64,000 nt of DNA, taken from contig NZ_DLHA01000050.1 in NCBI RefSeq assembly GCF_002482975.1, positions 193,842 through 257,841 on the forward strand. The letters run 5' to 3'. The DNA comes from Flavobacterium sp. UBA7680. GTDB taxonomy: Bacteria > Bacteroidota > Bacteroidia > Flavobacteriales > Flavobacteriaceae. A program made the translations under genes and the position numbers. This document shows, piece after piece, positions 24,366 through 32,499 of this stretch (the stretch's first letter is position 1; each line of letters begins with the position of its first letter). The notes under the pieces are model-generated. The model was not told where the DNA came from. It ran no database searches and saw only the letters and a list, made by a program, of their open reading frames with translations.

Positions 24366-25754
24366 ATGGAAAATATTAAGTCCTACGTTCAACAACATAA
24401 AGATCGGTTTATCAATGAATTGATCGAATTATTAAAGATTCCGTCGGTAAGTGCCGACACTGCATATTCACAAGATGTTATTGATACAGCAGAGGCTGTA
24501 AAAGAAAGTTTATCAAAAGCAGGCTGCGATTTAGTTGAAGTTTGCGATACTCCGGGTTATCCAATTATTTATGGAGAAAAAATAATCGACCCAAATCTTC
24601 CAACAGTTTTAGTTTACGGACACTACGATGTTCAACCGCCAGATCCATTAGAATTATGGACTTCACCACCTTTTGAACCCGTTATAAAAACTACAGATAT
24701 TCATCCTGAAGGCGCAATCTTCGCGCGTGGAGCATGTGACGATAAAGGTCAGATGTACATGCACGTAAAAGCACTTGAATATATGGTACAAACTAATAAT
24801 TTGCCTTGTAACGTAAAATTCATGATCGAAGGTGAAGAAGAAGTTGGTTCGGCAAGTTTAGCCTGGTTCGTAGAACGCAATCAGGAAAAACTGAAAAACG
24901 ACGTTATTTTGATTTCTGATACGGGAATGATTTCTAACCAACAACCGTCAATCACTACAGGTTTAAGAGGTTTGAGTTATGTTGAGGTTGAAGTTACAGG
25001 TCCAAACCGCGATTTGCATTCTGGTTTATACGGAGGTGCTGTGGCGAACCCAATTAATATTTTGGCAAAAATGATCGCTTCTCTTCACGACGAAGACAAT
25101 CATATTACGATTCCGGGATTCTATGATAAAGTTCAGGAATTATCTGCAGAAGAAAGAGCTGAAATGGCAAAAGCGCCTTTTAGTTTAGAAAAATATAAAA
25201 ATGCTTTAAACTTAAATGATGTTTACGGCGAAAAAGGTTATGTAACAAACGAGCGCAACTCAATTCGTCCGACTTTAGACGTAAACGGAATTTGGGGCGG
25301 TTATACTGGTGAAGGTGCCAAAACGGTTATTGCGAGTAAAGCTTTTGCTAAAATTTCAATGCGTTTGGTTCCAAATCAGGATTGGGTTGAGATTACAGAA
25401 CTTTTCACAAAACATTTCACAAGTATTGCTCCGGCTGGAGTTACAGTAAAAGTAACGCCTCACCACGGCGGACAAGGTTATGTTACGCCAATTGACAGTA
25501 TTGGTTATCAGGCGGCAAATAAAGCGTATACTGAAACATTTGGAGTTCCGGCAATTCCGGTTCGTTCTGGAGGAAGTATTCCAATTGTGGCTTTGTTTGA
25601 AAAAGAATTAAAAAGCAAAACGATTTTAATGGGATTTGGTTTGGACAGCGATGCTATTCACTCACCAAATGAACATTTTGGAATCTTTAATTACTTGAAG
25701 GGAATTGAGACTATTCCGTTGTTTTATAAGTATTTTGTGGAATTGAGTAAATAA
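24366..25754 (+). CDS. M20-family dipeptidase (CNDP-like metallopeptidase)
   Basis: This 462-aa protein matches the long M20A/C dipeptidases that cleave dipeptides with a di-zinc centre. The visible metal-ligand and catalytic motifs are VYGHYDVQPPDPLELWTSPPFEP (His ligand and catalytic Asp near 88-90), ARGACDDKGQM (bridging Asp), MIEGEEEVGS (general base Glu and ligand Glu), LISDTGM (Asp ligand), and near the C-terminus SDAIHSPNEHFG (His ligand). A lid domain with GLRGLSYVEVEVTGPNRDLHSG lies between. It has no signal peptide, so it is cytosolic. A solitary gene. Confidence 0.92.
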   Translation: MENIKSYVQQHKDRFINELIELLKIPSVSADTAYSQDVIDTAEAVKESLSKAGCDLVEVCDTPGYPIIYGEKIIDPNLPTVLVYGHYDVQPPDPLELWTSPPFEPVIKTTDIHPEGAIFARGACDDKGQMYMHVKALEYMVQTNNLPCNVKFMIEGEEEVGSASLAWFVERNQEKLKNDVILISDTGMISNQQPSITTGLRGLSYVEVEVTGPNRDLHSGLYGGAVANPINILAKMIASLHDEDNHITIPGFYDKVQELSAEERAEMAKAPFSLEKYKNALNLNDVYGEKGYVTNERNSIRPTLDVNGIWGGYTGEGAKTVIASKAFAKISMRLVPNQDWVEITELFTKHFTSIAPAGVTVKVTPHHGGQGYVTPIDSIGYQAANKAYTETFGVPAIPVRSGGSIPIVALFEKELKSKTILMGFGLDSDAIHSPNEHFGIFNYLKGIETIPLFYKYFVELSK

Positions 25755-26099
25755 GGTGTTTTTGCCGCGAAGGCGCTAAGACACTAAGATTTTTTTAGAT
25801 ATAGAATCCGTTCAGAAATGAGCGGATTTTTTTTTGGAAAGATTCAAAGGGACAAAGATTGTTTCAATTACCTCCAGCTTTAACTGGAGGTTTTGAGAAG
25901 AAATTGGTATTGGCTTTAGCCAAATTATAAGTGTTGTTTATATAAATGAAGTACAAATTTGGCTAAAGCCTTTTCTTTTGTTTTTCTTTTTACACCTCCA
26001 GCTAAAGCTGGAGGCAATTAAAAAAAAATGTCCTTAAAGCTTTGTTTTTATGTGACTTAAAAGAAATTTTTCTTATAAAAACTTGCGTATTAAAATTTT
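25755..26099. repeat. Gene-free stretch with terminator and composite CCTCCAGC / GGCTTTAGCC repeat
   Basis: After the peptidase gene comes a terminator-like stem ATCCGTTCA/TGAGCGGAT with a long T run (25806-25835). From about 25862 to 26018 lies a nested palindrome. The outer arms are CCTCCAGCTTTAACTGGAGG and CCTCCAGCTAAAGCTGGAGG. The inner pair is GGCTTTAGCCAAATT (about 25912) and AATTTGGCTAAAGCC (about 25956). No gene is seen. The BlaI-type operator begins at 26100. Confidence 0.8.
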
Positions 26100-26139
26100 A
26101 ACTCTACATTTGTAGAACATTATCTATATTTGTAGAGTT
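26100..26139. promoter_or_regulatory. BlaI/MecI-type tandem operator
   Basis: CTACATTTGTAG at 26104-26115 has the TACA-N2-TGTA dyad of MecI/BlaI operators. A second, weaker dyad CTATATTTGTAG lies at 26124-26135, 20 bases further. The outer ends AACTCTACA (26100-26108) and TGTAGAGTT (26131-26139) are exact reverse complements, so the whole 40 bases are symmetric. The first gene of the BlaI operon starts 5 bases downstream, so a bound repressor would cover the promoter or start region. Confidence 0.8.
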
Positions 26140-26143
26140 AAAA

Positions 26144-26572
26144 ATGAATATGAAAAATCTTTTCTTCTTGTTCTTTTGCGGACTAATGCTTTTGAGTTGT
26201 AAAAGCAAACCAATTAATCAGAAAATTGACAAGAAAAAAGAGGGTGTTTGGATAGATAATTATTCGCAAGACGGAACGAATTATAAATCGTATGAATTCT
26301 ATAAAAGTGATCAGCCGATAAAAAAGTGGAAAACTTATATTAATGGAAAAATTTACAAAACAGAGAAGTATAAAAATGGAATTTGTATTGTAAAAACTTA
26401 CTACGAAAACGGAAAACTAGAATCAAAAGGAAAAACTAAACTAGAAATTAATTTAACTGAAACACATTGGTTTTATTTTGGAAAATGGAAATTCTATTCG
26501 GATAAAGGAAAGTTAAAAGGAATCAAAAACTACGAGAAAGGTGAATTGATTTCAGAACAAAATATAGAATAA
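26144..26572 (+). CDS. Small lipoprotein, first gene of the BlaI/M56 operon
   Basis: This 142-aa protein has a lipobox LMLLSCKSKP with the Cys at about residue 19; an alternative ATG lies two codons in. The mature part has MORN-like or antitoxin-type repeats: SYEFYKSDQPIKKWKTYINGKIYKTEKYKNG, TYYENGKLESKGK, FYSDKGKLKGIKNYEKGEL. These short 'YENGKL' repeats are common in Bacteroidota lipoproteins. It starts five bases after the BlaI operator and is followed 23 bases later by the BlaI gene, so it is likely induced with the M56 proteins. Its role is unknown; an envelope-stress output or cell-wall-linked protein is one possibility. Confidence 0.75.
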   Translation: MNMKNLFFLFFCGLMLLSCKSKPINQKIDKKKEGVWIDNYSQDGTNYKSYEFYKSDQPIKKWKTYINGKIYKTEKYKNGICIVKTYYENGKLESKGKTKLEINLTETHWFYFGKWKFYSDKGKLKGIKNYEKGELISEQNIE

Positions 26573-26595
26573 TAAAAACTTAGAACCTTAAAAAA

Positions 26596-26967
26596 ATGCA
26601 ATTATCAAACTCAGAAGAACAATTAATGGAACATCTTTGGAAGCTTGAAAAGGCTTTTATGAAAGATTTACTTGAAGCGTATCCAAAACCAAAACCGGCA
26701 ACAACAACCGTTGCAACGCTTTTAAAACGAATGATCGACAAAAAATTTGTTGCTTACAATGAATTTGGAAATTCGAGAGAATATTATCCGCTGGTAAAGA
26801 AAACCGATTATTTTTCAAAACACGTAAACGGTTTAATAAGCAATTTTTTTAATAATTCGGCTTCACAATTTGCTTCTTTTTTTACGACTGAAACCAATTT
26901 ATCGGCTTCGGAATTAGAAGATCTTAGGAAAATAATAGATTCAGAAATTCAAAAAAAGAAAAAATGA
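26596..26967 (+). CDS. BlaI/MecI-family transcriptional repressor
   Basis: This 123-aa winged-helix repressor starts MQLSNSEEQLMEHLWKLEKAFMKDLLEAYP and contains the family segment KPKPATTTVATLLKRMIDKKFVAYNEFGNSREYYPLVKKTDY (recognition helix and wing, residues 32-77). The C-terminal helices (90-123) serve for dimerisation and end in a Lys-rich tail. In the classical system a signal from a BlaR1-type M56 protease leads to cleavage of the repressor. Its stop overlaps the start of the M56-amidase gene (ATGA). A matching TACA-N2-TGTA operator lies at 26100-26139, so autoregulation is likely. Confidence 0.93.
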   Translation: MQLSNSEEQLMEHLWKLEKAFMKDLLEAYPKPKPATTTVATLLKRMIDKKFVAYNEFGNSREYYPLVKKTDYFSKHVNGLISNFFNNSASQFASFFTTETNLSASELEDLRKIIDSEIQKKKK

Positions 26968-28379
26968 CAGACTTTCTAATAAAATCGACAGTTAGCTTAA
27001 GCATTCTTTTGGTTGTATACCATTTGTTCTTGCAAAAAGAAAGAATGTTTCGCTTCAACAGGTACTTTTTATTAGTCAGTTTATTGTTTTCAATAGCGAT
27101 TCCTTTTATGTCTTTTGAAATTCAACAAGATATTCCTATTGTGTACAATAATGCAATTCCGTTTTCGACTAATACAGACCATCTTCCAATTCAAACAGAA
27201 TTGATAAATATAAACACAGATGAACAAACCAATTACTGGCTTTTCCTATTATGGATAACTTATGGCTTAATTACTTTAATACTAAGTTATCGGTTTGTTC
27301 AAAATATTTATAAAATCACATCTAAGGCTAAAGTGTCTAAAATCATTGTGTATCAAAACATAAGAATGGTTTTACTCTCAGAGAAAACATTGCCTTATTC
27401 GTTTTGGAATTCCATTTACATGAATCAAAATGATTTTGAAAATGGACTAATAGAACAAGAATTGTTTACGCATGAAATTGCCCATGTAAAGCAAAAACAT
27501 ACTCTTGATGTGATTTTTATAGAAGTTTTGAAAACGTTATTTTGGTTCAATCCTATCTTTATTTTTTACAAAAAAGCCATTCAACTTAATCATGAGTTTT
27601 TGGCAGATGAAAATGTAATAGCAGCACATCATAATGTTTATTTATATCAGAACCTTTTGCTCAACAAATTCAACATTTCCAAACCCATTTATTTGACTAG
27701 TAATTTAAATTTTTTATCAACAAAAAAACGACTTATTATGATGACAAAAATCACTTCAAAAACAAAAGCTCTAATGATGCAGTCTTTAGCTGTTTTTGGC
27801 CTTTTAACAATCTTTTTGATATTAGCTTTTAAACCATTGCCATTGAGCAGCAAAAAAACTATAGTAATTGATGCCGGACATGGAGGAGAAGATATTGGAG
27901 CGCAAATAGGCGCCGAGCAAGAAAAGAAAATTGTAGAAAATATTGCCAATAAAATAAAGGTATTGAATGGTAAAGATGAAATTGAAATTATTTTGCTTAG
28001 AAAAGATGACAGTTTTATTCAATTAAGCGAAAGAGTATCGAAAATAAACAAAATAAACCCAAGTTTGGTAATTTCTTTACATGTAAATAGTTCAGAAAAT
28101 TTGAATGAAAATGGAGTAAATGCATATGTTTCAAAACAAAATGGTTTTTATGAAGAATCAAAGGAAAGGGCTGAAAATTTAGTTGATAAAATTTCAAATG
28201 GAAAACTTGCCAAAGGTGAGGTTAAAGATGCAAACTACTATGTGCTTAAAAACTCAAAATGCCCTGCATTATTAGTAGAAATTGGCTATTTGACAAATGA
28301 AAATGACAGAACTTATCTGATTAGCGAAAACGGACAAAATGAAATTGCTAATAAAATCATTGAGTTCATAAAAATATAA
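26964..28379 (+). CDS. BlaR1-type M56 metalloprotease fused to N-acetylmuramoyl-L-alanine amidase
   Basis: This 471-aa protein has an unusual domain order. Residues 1-290 are an M56 membrane protease: helices at about 5-20, 33-50 and 90-110, then the zinc site HEIAH (H170-H174) and FYKKAIQLNHEFLADENVI with the third ligand Glu. A helix at about 270-292 follows. Residues 298-471 are an Amidase_3 domain with all key residues: VIDAGHGG (H306), the Glu of QEKKIVENIA, SLHVNSS, and catalytic PALLVEIGYLTN. Classical BlaR1 has a penicillin-binding sensor at this place; here a peptidoglycan amidase replaces it, probably facing the periplasm. It is translationally coupled to BlaI. Confidence 0.88.
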   Translation: MTDFLIKSTVSLSILLVVYHLFLQKERMFRFNRYFLLVSLLFSIAIPFMSFEIQQDIPIVYNNAIPFSTNTDHLPIQTELININTDEQTNYWLFLLWITYGLITLILSYRFVQNIYKITSKAKVSKIIVYQNIRMVLLSEKTLPYSFWNSIYMNQNDFENGLIEQELFTHEIAHVKQKHTLDVIFIEVLKTLFWFNPIFIFYKKAIQLNHEFLADENVIAAHHNVYLYQNLLLNKFNISKPIYLTSNLNFLSTKKRLIMMTKITSKTKALMMQSLAVFGLLTIFLILAFKPLPLSSKKTIVIDAGHGGEDIGAQIGAEQEKKIVENIANKIKVLNGKDEIEIILLRKDDSFIQLSERVSKINKINPSLVISLHVNSSENLNENGVNAYVSKQNGFYEESKERAENLVDKISNGKLAKGEVKDANYYVLKNSKCPALLVEIGYLTNENDRTYLISENGQNEIANKIIEFIKI

Positions 28380-28501
28380 ACGTGTGTTAAGACACTTCTG
28401 TGAATATTGAATTAGGCAATTAATATTTTAATCGCAGCATTAGCATATAAAATATTTAAAGATCAGTTAATGAATGGGTTTTAAACTTAAAAAAAGAAAA
28501 A

Positions 28502-30250
28502 ATGACAGACTTTCTTATAAAATCAACCGTGGCTTTAAGTGTCTTTCTTGTCTTTTATCATTTGGTATTAGAAAGAGAGAAGATGCATCAGTTTAATAGA
28601 TTTTATTTGCTTTTCTCAATCTTAATTTCATTAATTATTCCTTTTATTTCATTTGAAATAATCAAAAAAATTCCGATAAGTTCTGCAAGTCATATTGTTG
28701 TTAATCAGCCATTAATTCAGATGCAAAATGTTGTTGAAGAAACCAATTATAAATTGATTTTTTTGTTGAGTTTCTACGTATTAGTGACTTTGATATTGAT
28801 GCTAAGATTTGGAAGAAATATTAAAAATTTTAGATCAAAAATAAACAGTAATCCCTCAGTAGATTTTAAAAATTCAAAATTGGTTTTGGTAGAAGAAAAA
28901 ATTCTGCCGCATACTTTCCTGAATTATATTTTTATTAATGCGGATGATTTTAAAACCCAAAATATCGAAGCCGAATTATACTCGCATGAATTAGTTCATG
29001 TCACTCAAAAACACACATTAGATATTTTGTTTGTGGAGTTTTTGAAGACTATTTTTTGGTTCAATCCTATATTTTTATTTTATAAAAAAGCAATACAACT
29101 TAATCATGAATTTCTTGCCGATCAGGAAATTGTGAAAACTTATAAGGATGTTCCATTTTATCAGAATCTGCTTTTAAATAAAGCAAGTGGAAGTCAAACG
29201 ATTTACCTGGCCAGTAATTTGAATTATTTAGTAACAAAAAAACGATTAATTATGATGAAAAAAAGAACATCAAAAAACATAGCGTTTCTAAAAAAAATTG
29301 CTGCCTTACCGGTTGTCATTGGTTTAGTTTTTCTTTTATGTGTGGAAACGATTGCTCAAGAAACACAAACGGATATAAAAAATCAAAGAACACAGAATGC
29401 TTCGTCTTTCGATAAATACTACGCAAATACTGCTTTTGTCTTTAAAAGTAAAAGCAGTAAAGTTTTTGTTGAAAAGAAGTACTCCGAATTAACGGAGCAA
29501 GAGAAAAAGCTGGTTCCGCCTCTGCCATCTCTTGCTAAAAAATCTCCTGATTTAAAGGAATATGAAGGTTTCAAAAAGAGTGAAAATTATGCTGTTTGGA
29601 TTGATGGAAAACATGTTCCTAATTCAGATTTAAATGAATATAAGGCAAGCAATTTTGTTTCTTACTTTAATAGTTTTGTGCATAAAAATGCCAGAAGCAA
29701 GAAGTTTCCGCAAAGGTTTCAAGTGACATTGTATACCGACGAAGGTTATAATAAAGCGTATGGTGATAATCAAGTATTAGATGCTGGAACCATAACAATT
29801 ATGGCCAGTGAAGACACGCGTAAAAAAGAAATTCAAAAAAAGCAGGAAAAAGAAATTAGAGCAACGGTTAACGATGTAGATAGACAACCTGAATTTCCAG
29901 GCGGTATATTGGAGTTCTACAAATTTGTAGGGAAGAATTTCAAAACATCTGCGGAAGCGACAGCAAACAAAATTCAAGGAAAAGTTTACATAGAATTTAT
30001 GGTAGAAAAAGACGGCTCGCTTTCAGAATTTAAAATAGTGAAAGATTTAGGTTATGGAATAGGCGATGAGGTAATTCGCGTTTTAAAACTTTCACCAACA
30101 TGGACGCCCGGCTCTGAAAATGGAAAGCCAGTCCGTGTATTGTACACTTTGCCTGTAACAATTCAAAATAATGAAGAACCAAAAAAATATAAGGTAATAA
30201 ATGCATCCTATCCGAGAATGGATTTTGCACCAACTATTTTTGGAAATTAA
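28502..30250 (+). CDS. M56 metalloprotease fused to a TonB C-terminal domain
   Basis: This 582-aa paralogue of the preceding protein starts with almost the same residues (MTDFLIKSTVALS) and near-identical DNA at the start codon. The M56 zinc site is HELVH (H162-H166), with FYKKAIQLNHEFLADQEIV. After a helix at about 266-284 there is a periplasmic linker of about 170 residues. Then a TonB C-terminal domain begins near 457 (VDRQPEFPGGILEFYKFVGKNF... GKVYIEFMVEKDGSLSEFKIVKDLGYGIGDEVIRVLKLSPTWTPGSENGKPVRVLYTLPV). Such M56-TonB proteins occur widely in Bacteroidota next to BlaI genes. It is 122 bases downstream and probably in the same operon. Confidence 0.9.
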   Translation: MTDFLIKSTVALSVFLVFYHLVLEREKMHQFNRFYLLFSILISLIIPFISFEIIKKIPISSASHIVVNQPLIQMQNVVEETNYKLIFLLSFYVLVTLILMLRFGRNIKNFRSKINSNPSVDFKNSKLVLVEEKILPHTFLNYIFINADDFKTQNIEAELYSHELVHVTQKHTLDILFVEFLKTIFWFNPIFLFYKKAIQLNHEFLADQEIVKTYKDVPFYQNLLLNKASGSQTIYLASNLNYLVTKKRLIMMKKRTSKNIAFLKKIAALPVVIGLVFLLCVETIAQETQTDIKNQRTQNASSFDKYYANTAFVFKSKSSKVFVEKKYSELTEQEKKLVPPLPSLAKKSPDLKEYEGFKKSENYAVWIDGKHVPNSDLNEYKASNFVSYFNSFVHKNARSKKFPQRFQVTLYTDEGYNKAYGDNQVLDAGTITIMASEDTRKKEIQKKQEKEIRATVNDVDRQPEFPGGILEFYKFVGKNFKTSAEATANKIQGKVYIEFMVEKDGSLSEFKIVKDLGYGIGDEVIRVLKLSPTWTPGSENGKPVRVLYTLPVTIQNNEEPKKYKVINASYPRMDFAPTIFGN

Positions 30251-30280
30251 AAAGTATATAAAATCGTTTTCTGTAAATAA

Positions 30281-30311
30281 AAAATCCGCTTCCAGATTTC
30301 TGGAAGCGGAA
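30281..30311 (-). terminator. Terminator of the saccharopine dehydrogenase-like gene
   Basis: TCCGCTTCCA (30285-30294) pairs with TGGAAGCGGA (30301-30310). Read on the minus strand the stem is followed by TTTTTTA. It separates two convergent genes. Confidence 0.8.
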
Positions 30312-30355
30312 AAATAAACTAAAAAAAATTCTAAAAATAAAAAGTGAGATCTGGA

Positions 30356-31720
30356 TTAAAATAAATCCGGATTGTATCCAAAATAAGGTACTCCTTGTTC
30401 GTTAAAAATAACGCCGTACTCTTCTAATTCCTTTAATATTGGTTCGTAAACTTCTTTTTTTATCGGAAGCTGAACGCCTGGAGTTGTGATTTTTCCGTTT
30501 AAAATCAGCAAAGTTGCCATTGCAACTGGAAGGCCGACTGTTTTTGCCATTGCTGTATACGTTTGATCGTCGCCAATACAAACCATTTTTGAATCGATTT
30601 GTTTTTTCTCGCCGTTTAGTTCATAACCAAATTTATGATACATCACGATCATATCTTTATCATCTGGTTCAAGAGCCCAGCTGTCGGTTAAGATTTTTTC
30701 TAAAATTTGAGCCGGAGTTGCATTTGGCAGATTTACTTTTTTGTTTGGGTTGAATAAATCCAATTCTAAAAGTTTATCCCACATAATATCATCCTGATCG
30801 ATTTTAAGAATAAAACGGGTTTTAATTTCAACAGAATCTGTTGGGTGATAAGGCAGAAACGAATTCATAAATTGACGATAACTCATGTTTTCAGAATCTT
30901 CGATCACATAACTGTCATCTGTCATTCCGAGTTGCACGAACATATTCCATGCTTTTGAAAAACCAACTCTTCGAATTGTTCCTCTATATAAAGTCAGGAC
31001 ATCATCAAGTCCGTAAATTGATCTGTATTTAAGCGAATCACGGTTAGAATAAGCCTCAAATTTTCCGTAGCCTTCCACTTCAAGAAATTCTGTCCGGCGA
31101 AATAATGCGCTGTACGGAATATATTTATAAGTACCTTCCTGAATAAATTTTGCGGCTCCGCCTTGTCCGGCCAAAACCACATTTCTAGGCGCCCAGGTAA
31201 ATTTATAATTCCATAAATTATTATCAGACTCTGGAGCGACTAAACCGCCGCAAAACGATTCAAACAAAAGCATTTTACCGCCTTTTGAAGTGATTTCATC
31301 AATAACTTTCATGGCGCTCATATGGTCGATTCCGGGATCAAGACCAATTTCGTTCATGAAAATCAGGTTGTTCTTTTTCGCTTCTTCATCAAGAGCCTGC
31401 ATGGCATCACTTATATAAGATGCCGTTACAAGATGTTTTTTAAACTGAAGACAGTCTTTTGCGATTTCGATATGTAAATGTGCCGGAAGCATTGAAATTA
31501 CAATCGAAGCTTTTTCAATTGCAGCACGTCTTTCTTCAGTATTAAAAATATCTAAAGCAATTGGAGTTGCGTTTGGATGTTTCTGTGTTTTTTTCTCGGC
31601 TAAAGCCAAAGACAAATCGGCAACAACAAGATGCAGGTTTTCGGTTTCTGATTTTGCAAGTAAGTAACGAATCAGCGAAGATGCTGATCTGCCGGCTCCA
31701 ATTATTAAAACGCTTCTCAT
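30356..31720 (-). CDS. Saccharopine dehydrogenase-like oxidoreductase
   Basis: A 454-aa product when started at the ATG at 31720; eight more upstream residues (to 31744) precede the Rossmann motif and are probably untranslated. The nucleotide-binding motif is MRSVLIIGAGRSASSLIRYLL, followed by VVADLS, and ASIVISMLPAHLHIEIAKDCLQ. The second domain has NEIGLDPGIDHMSAMKVIDE, the LYS9-type signature, and SFCGGLVAPESDNNLWNYKFTWAPRNVV. The enzyme probably reduces or oxidises saccharopine in lysine metabolism, or a related carboxylated amine such as a carboxynorspermidine-type substrate. It is a single gene, so context does not settle the substrate. Confidence 0.82.
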   Translation of the reverse strand: MRSVLIIGAGRSASSLIRYLLAKSETENLHLVVADLSLALAEKKTQKHPNATPIALDIFNTEERRAAIEKASIVISMLPAHLHIEIAKDCLQFKKHLVTASYISDAMQALDEEAKKNNLIFMNEIGLDPGIDHMSAMKVIDEITSKGGKMLLFESFCGGLVAPESDNNLWNYKFTWAPRNVVLAGQGGAAKFIQEGTYKYIPYSALFRRTEFLEVEGYGKFEAYSNRDSLKYRSIYGLDDVLTLYRGTIRRVGFSKAWNMFVQLGMTDDSYVIEDSENMSYRQFMNSFLPYHPTDSVEIKTRFILKIDQDDIMWDKLLELDLFNPNKKVNLPNATPAQILEKILTDSWALEPDDKDMIVMYHKFGYELNGEKKQIDSKMVCIGDDQTYTAMAKTVGLPVAMATLLILNGKITTPGVQLPIKKEVYEPILKELEEYGVIFNEQGVPYFGYNPDLF

Positions 31721-31906
31721 AACTCTAATATTTAACACAAACATATTAAAATGTTATAAATATAACAAATATAATTTGAAAAATGATAATTATTTAATTC
31801 GTAAATCGAACAAAAAAGTCATTTTTAGAGCTGAAATATTTTAAAAACTAAAATGAATATTGAATAGGATGAAGTATTTTTGTTTGAAATTAAAAGTCTG
31901 GAAAAT

Positions 31907-32293
31907 ATGAAAAGAAGAATAGTTTTAACGGGAGCCTTTATAGGAATGTTAGCCATTATTTTTGGTGCTTTTGGAGCCCATTTACTTAAGAAATATCTGG
32001 GTGTCGATGAGTTAAACACTTTTGAAGTTGGTGTTCGTTACCAAATGTACCACGCTCTCTTTTTACTTTTTCTTTCAACCCGAAAAGACATCACTGAAAA
32101 AACCTTAAAAGCAATCTATAATTTGATTGTTGCAGGTGTTGTTCTCTTTAGCGGATCTATTTATTTATTAGCTACTAAAAGTCTTACAGTTTTTGATTCT
32201 AAGATTATCGTATTCGCAACACCTTTGGGCGGATTCTTATTAATTATTGGTTGGGCGGTATTATTTCTTACTATTTTGAAGAAAAAATCATAA
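31907..32293 (+). CDS. DUF423 membrane protein
   Basis: The product is 128 aa from MKRRIVLTGAFIGMLA at 31907; nine in-frame residues upstream are probably not coding. The DUF423 signature is complete: IFGAFGAHLLKKYLG, then FEVGVRYQMYHALFLLFLS, then IVAGVVLFSGSIYLLA, and TPLGGFLLIIGWAVLFLTIL. It has four hydrophobic helices and is an inner membrane protein of unknown function. It stands alone between the divergent saccharopine dehydrogenase-like gene and pckA. Confidence 0.88.
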   Translation: MKRRIVLTGAFIGMLAIIFGAFGAHLLKKYLGVDELNTFEVGVRYQMYHALFLLFLSTRKDITEKTLKAIYNLIVAGVVLFSGSIYLLATKSLTVFDSKIIVFATPLGGFLLIIGWAVLFLTILKKKS

Positions 32294-32499
32294 AATCCAG
32301 AAAAAAAAATTCTGTGTAAAAATTAATCTTTAATTTTGTCTCATAATTAACATATAACGTTACTTATGTGAATTTTTATTGCTTTTTATCTCCTTTGATA
32401 AAAAATATAACAATTTGCAAACTTGGACTTTACGTTTAAGAAGAAGTAAAATTATATTTTGTTGCACCAAAAAATAACATACAACACAACATTAAATTT

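Noticed and set aside
25862..26018. CCTCCAGC/GGCTTTAGCC block considered as a riboswitch or regulatory RNA of the BlaI operon
   Set aside because: A partial copy exists at 21326-21385 next to unrelated genes, and the structure is a simple nested palindrome, so it is a repeat element.
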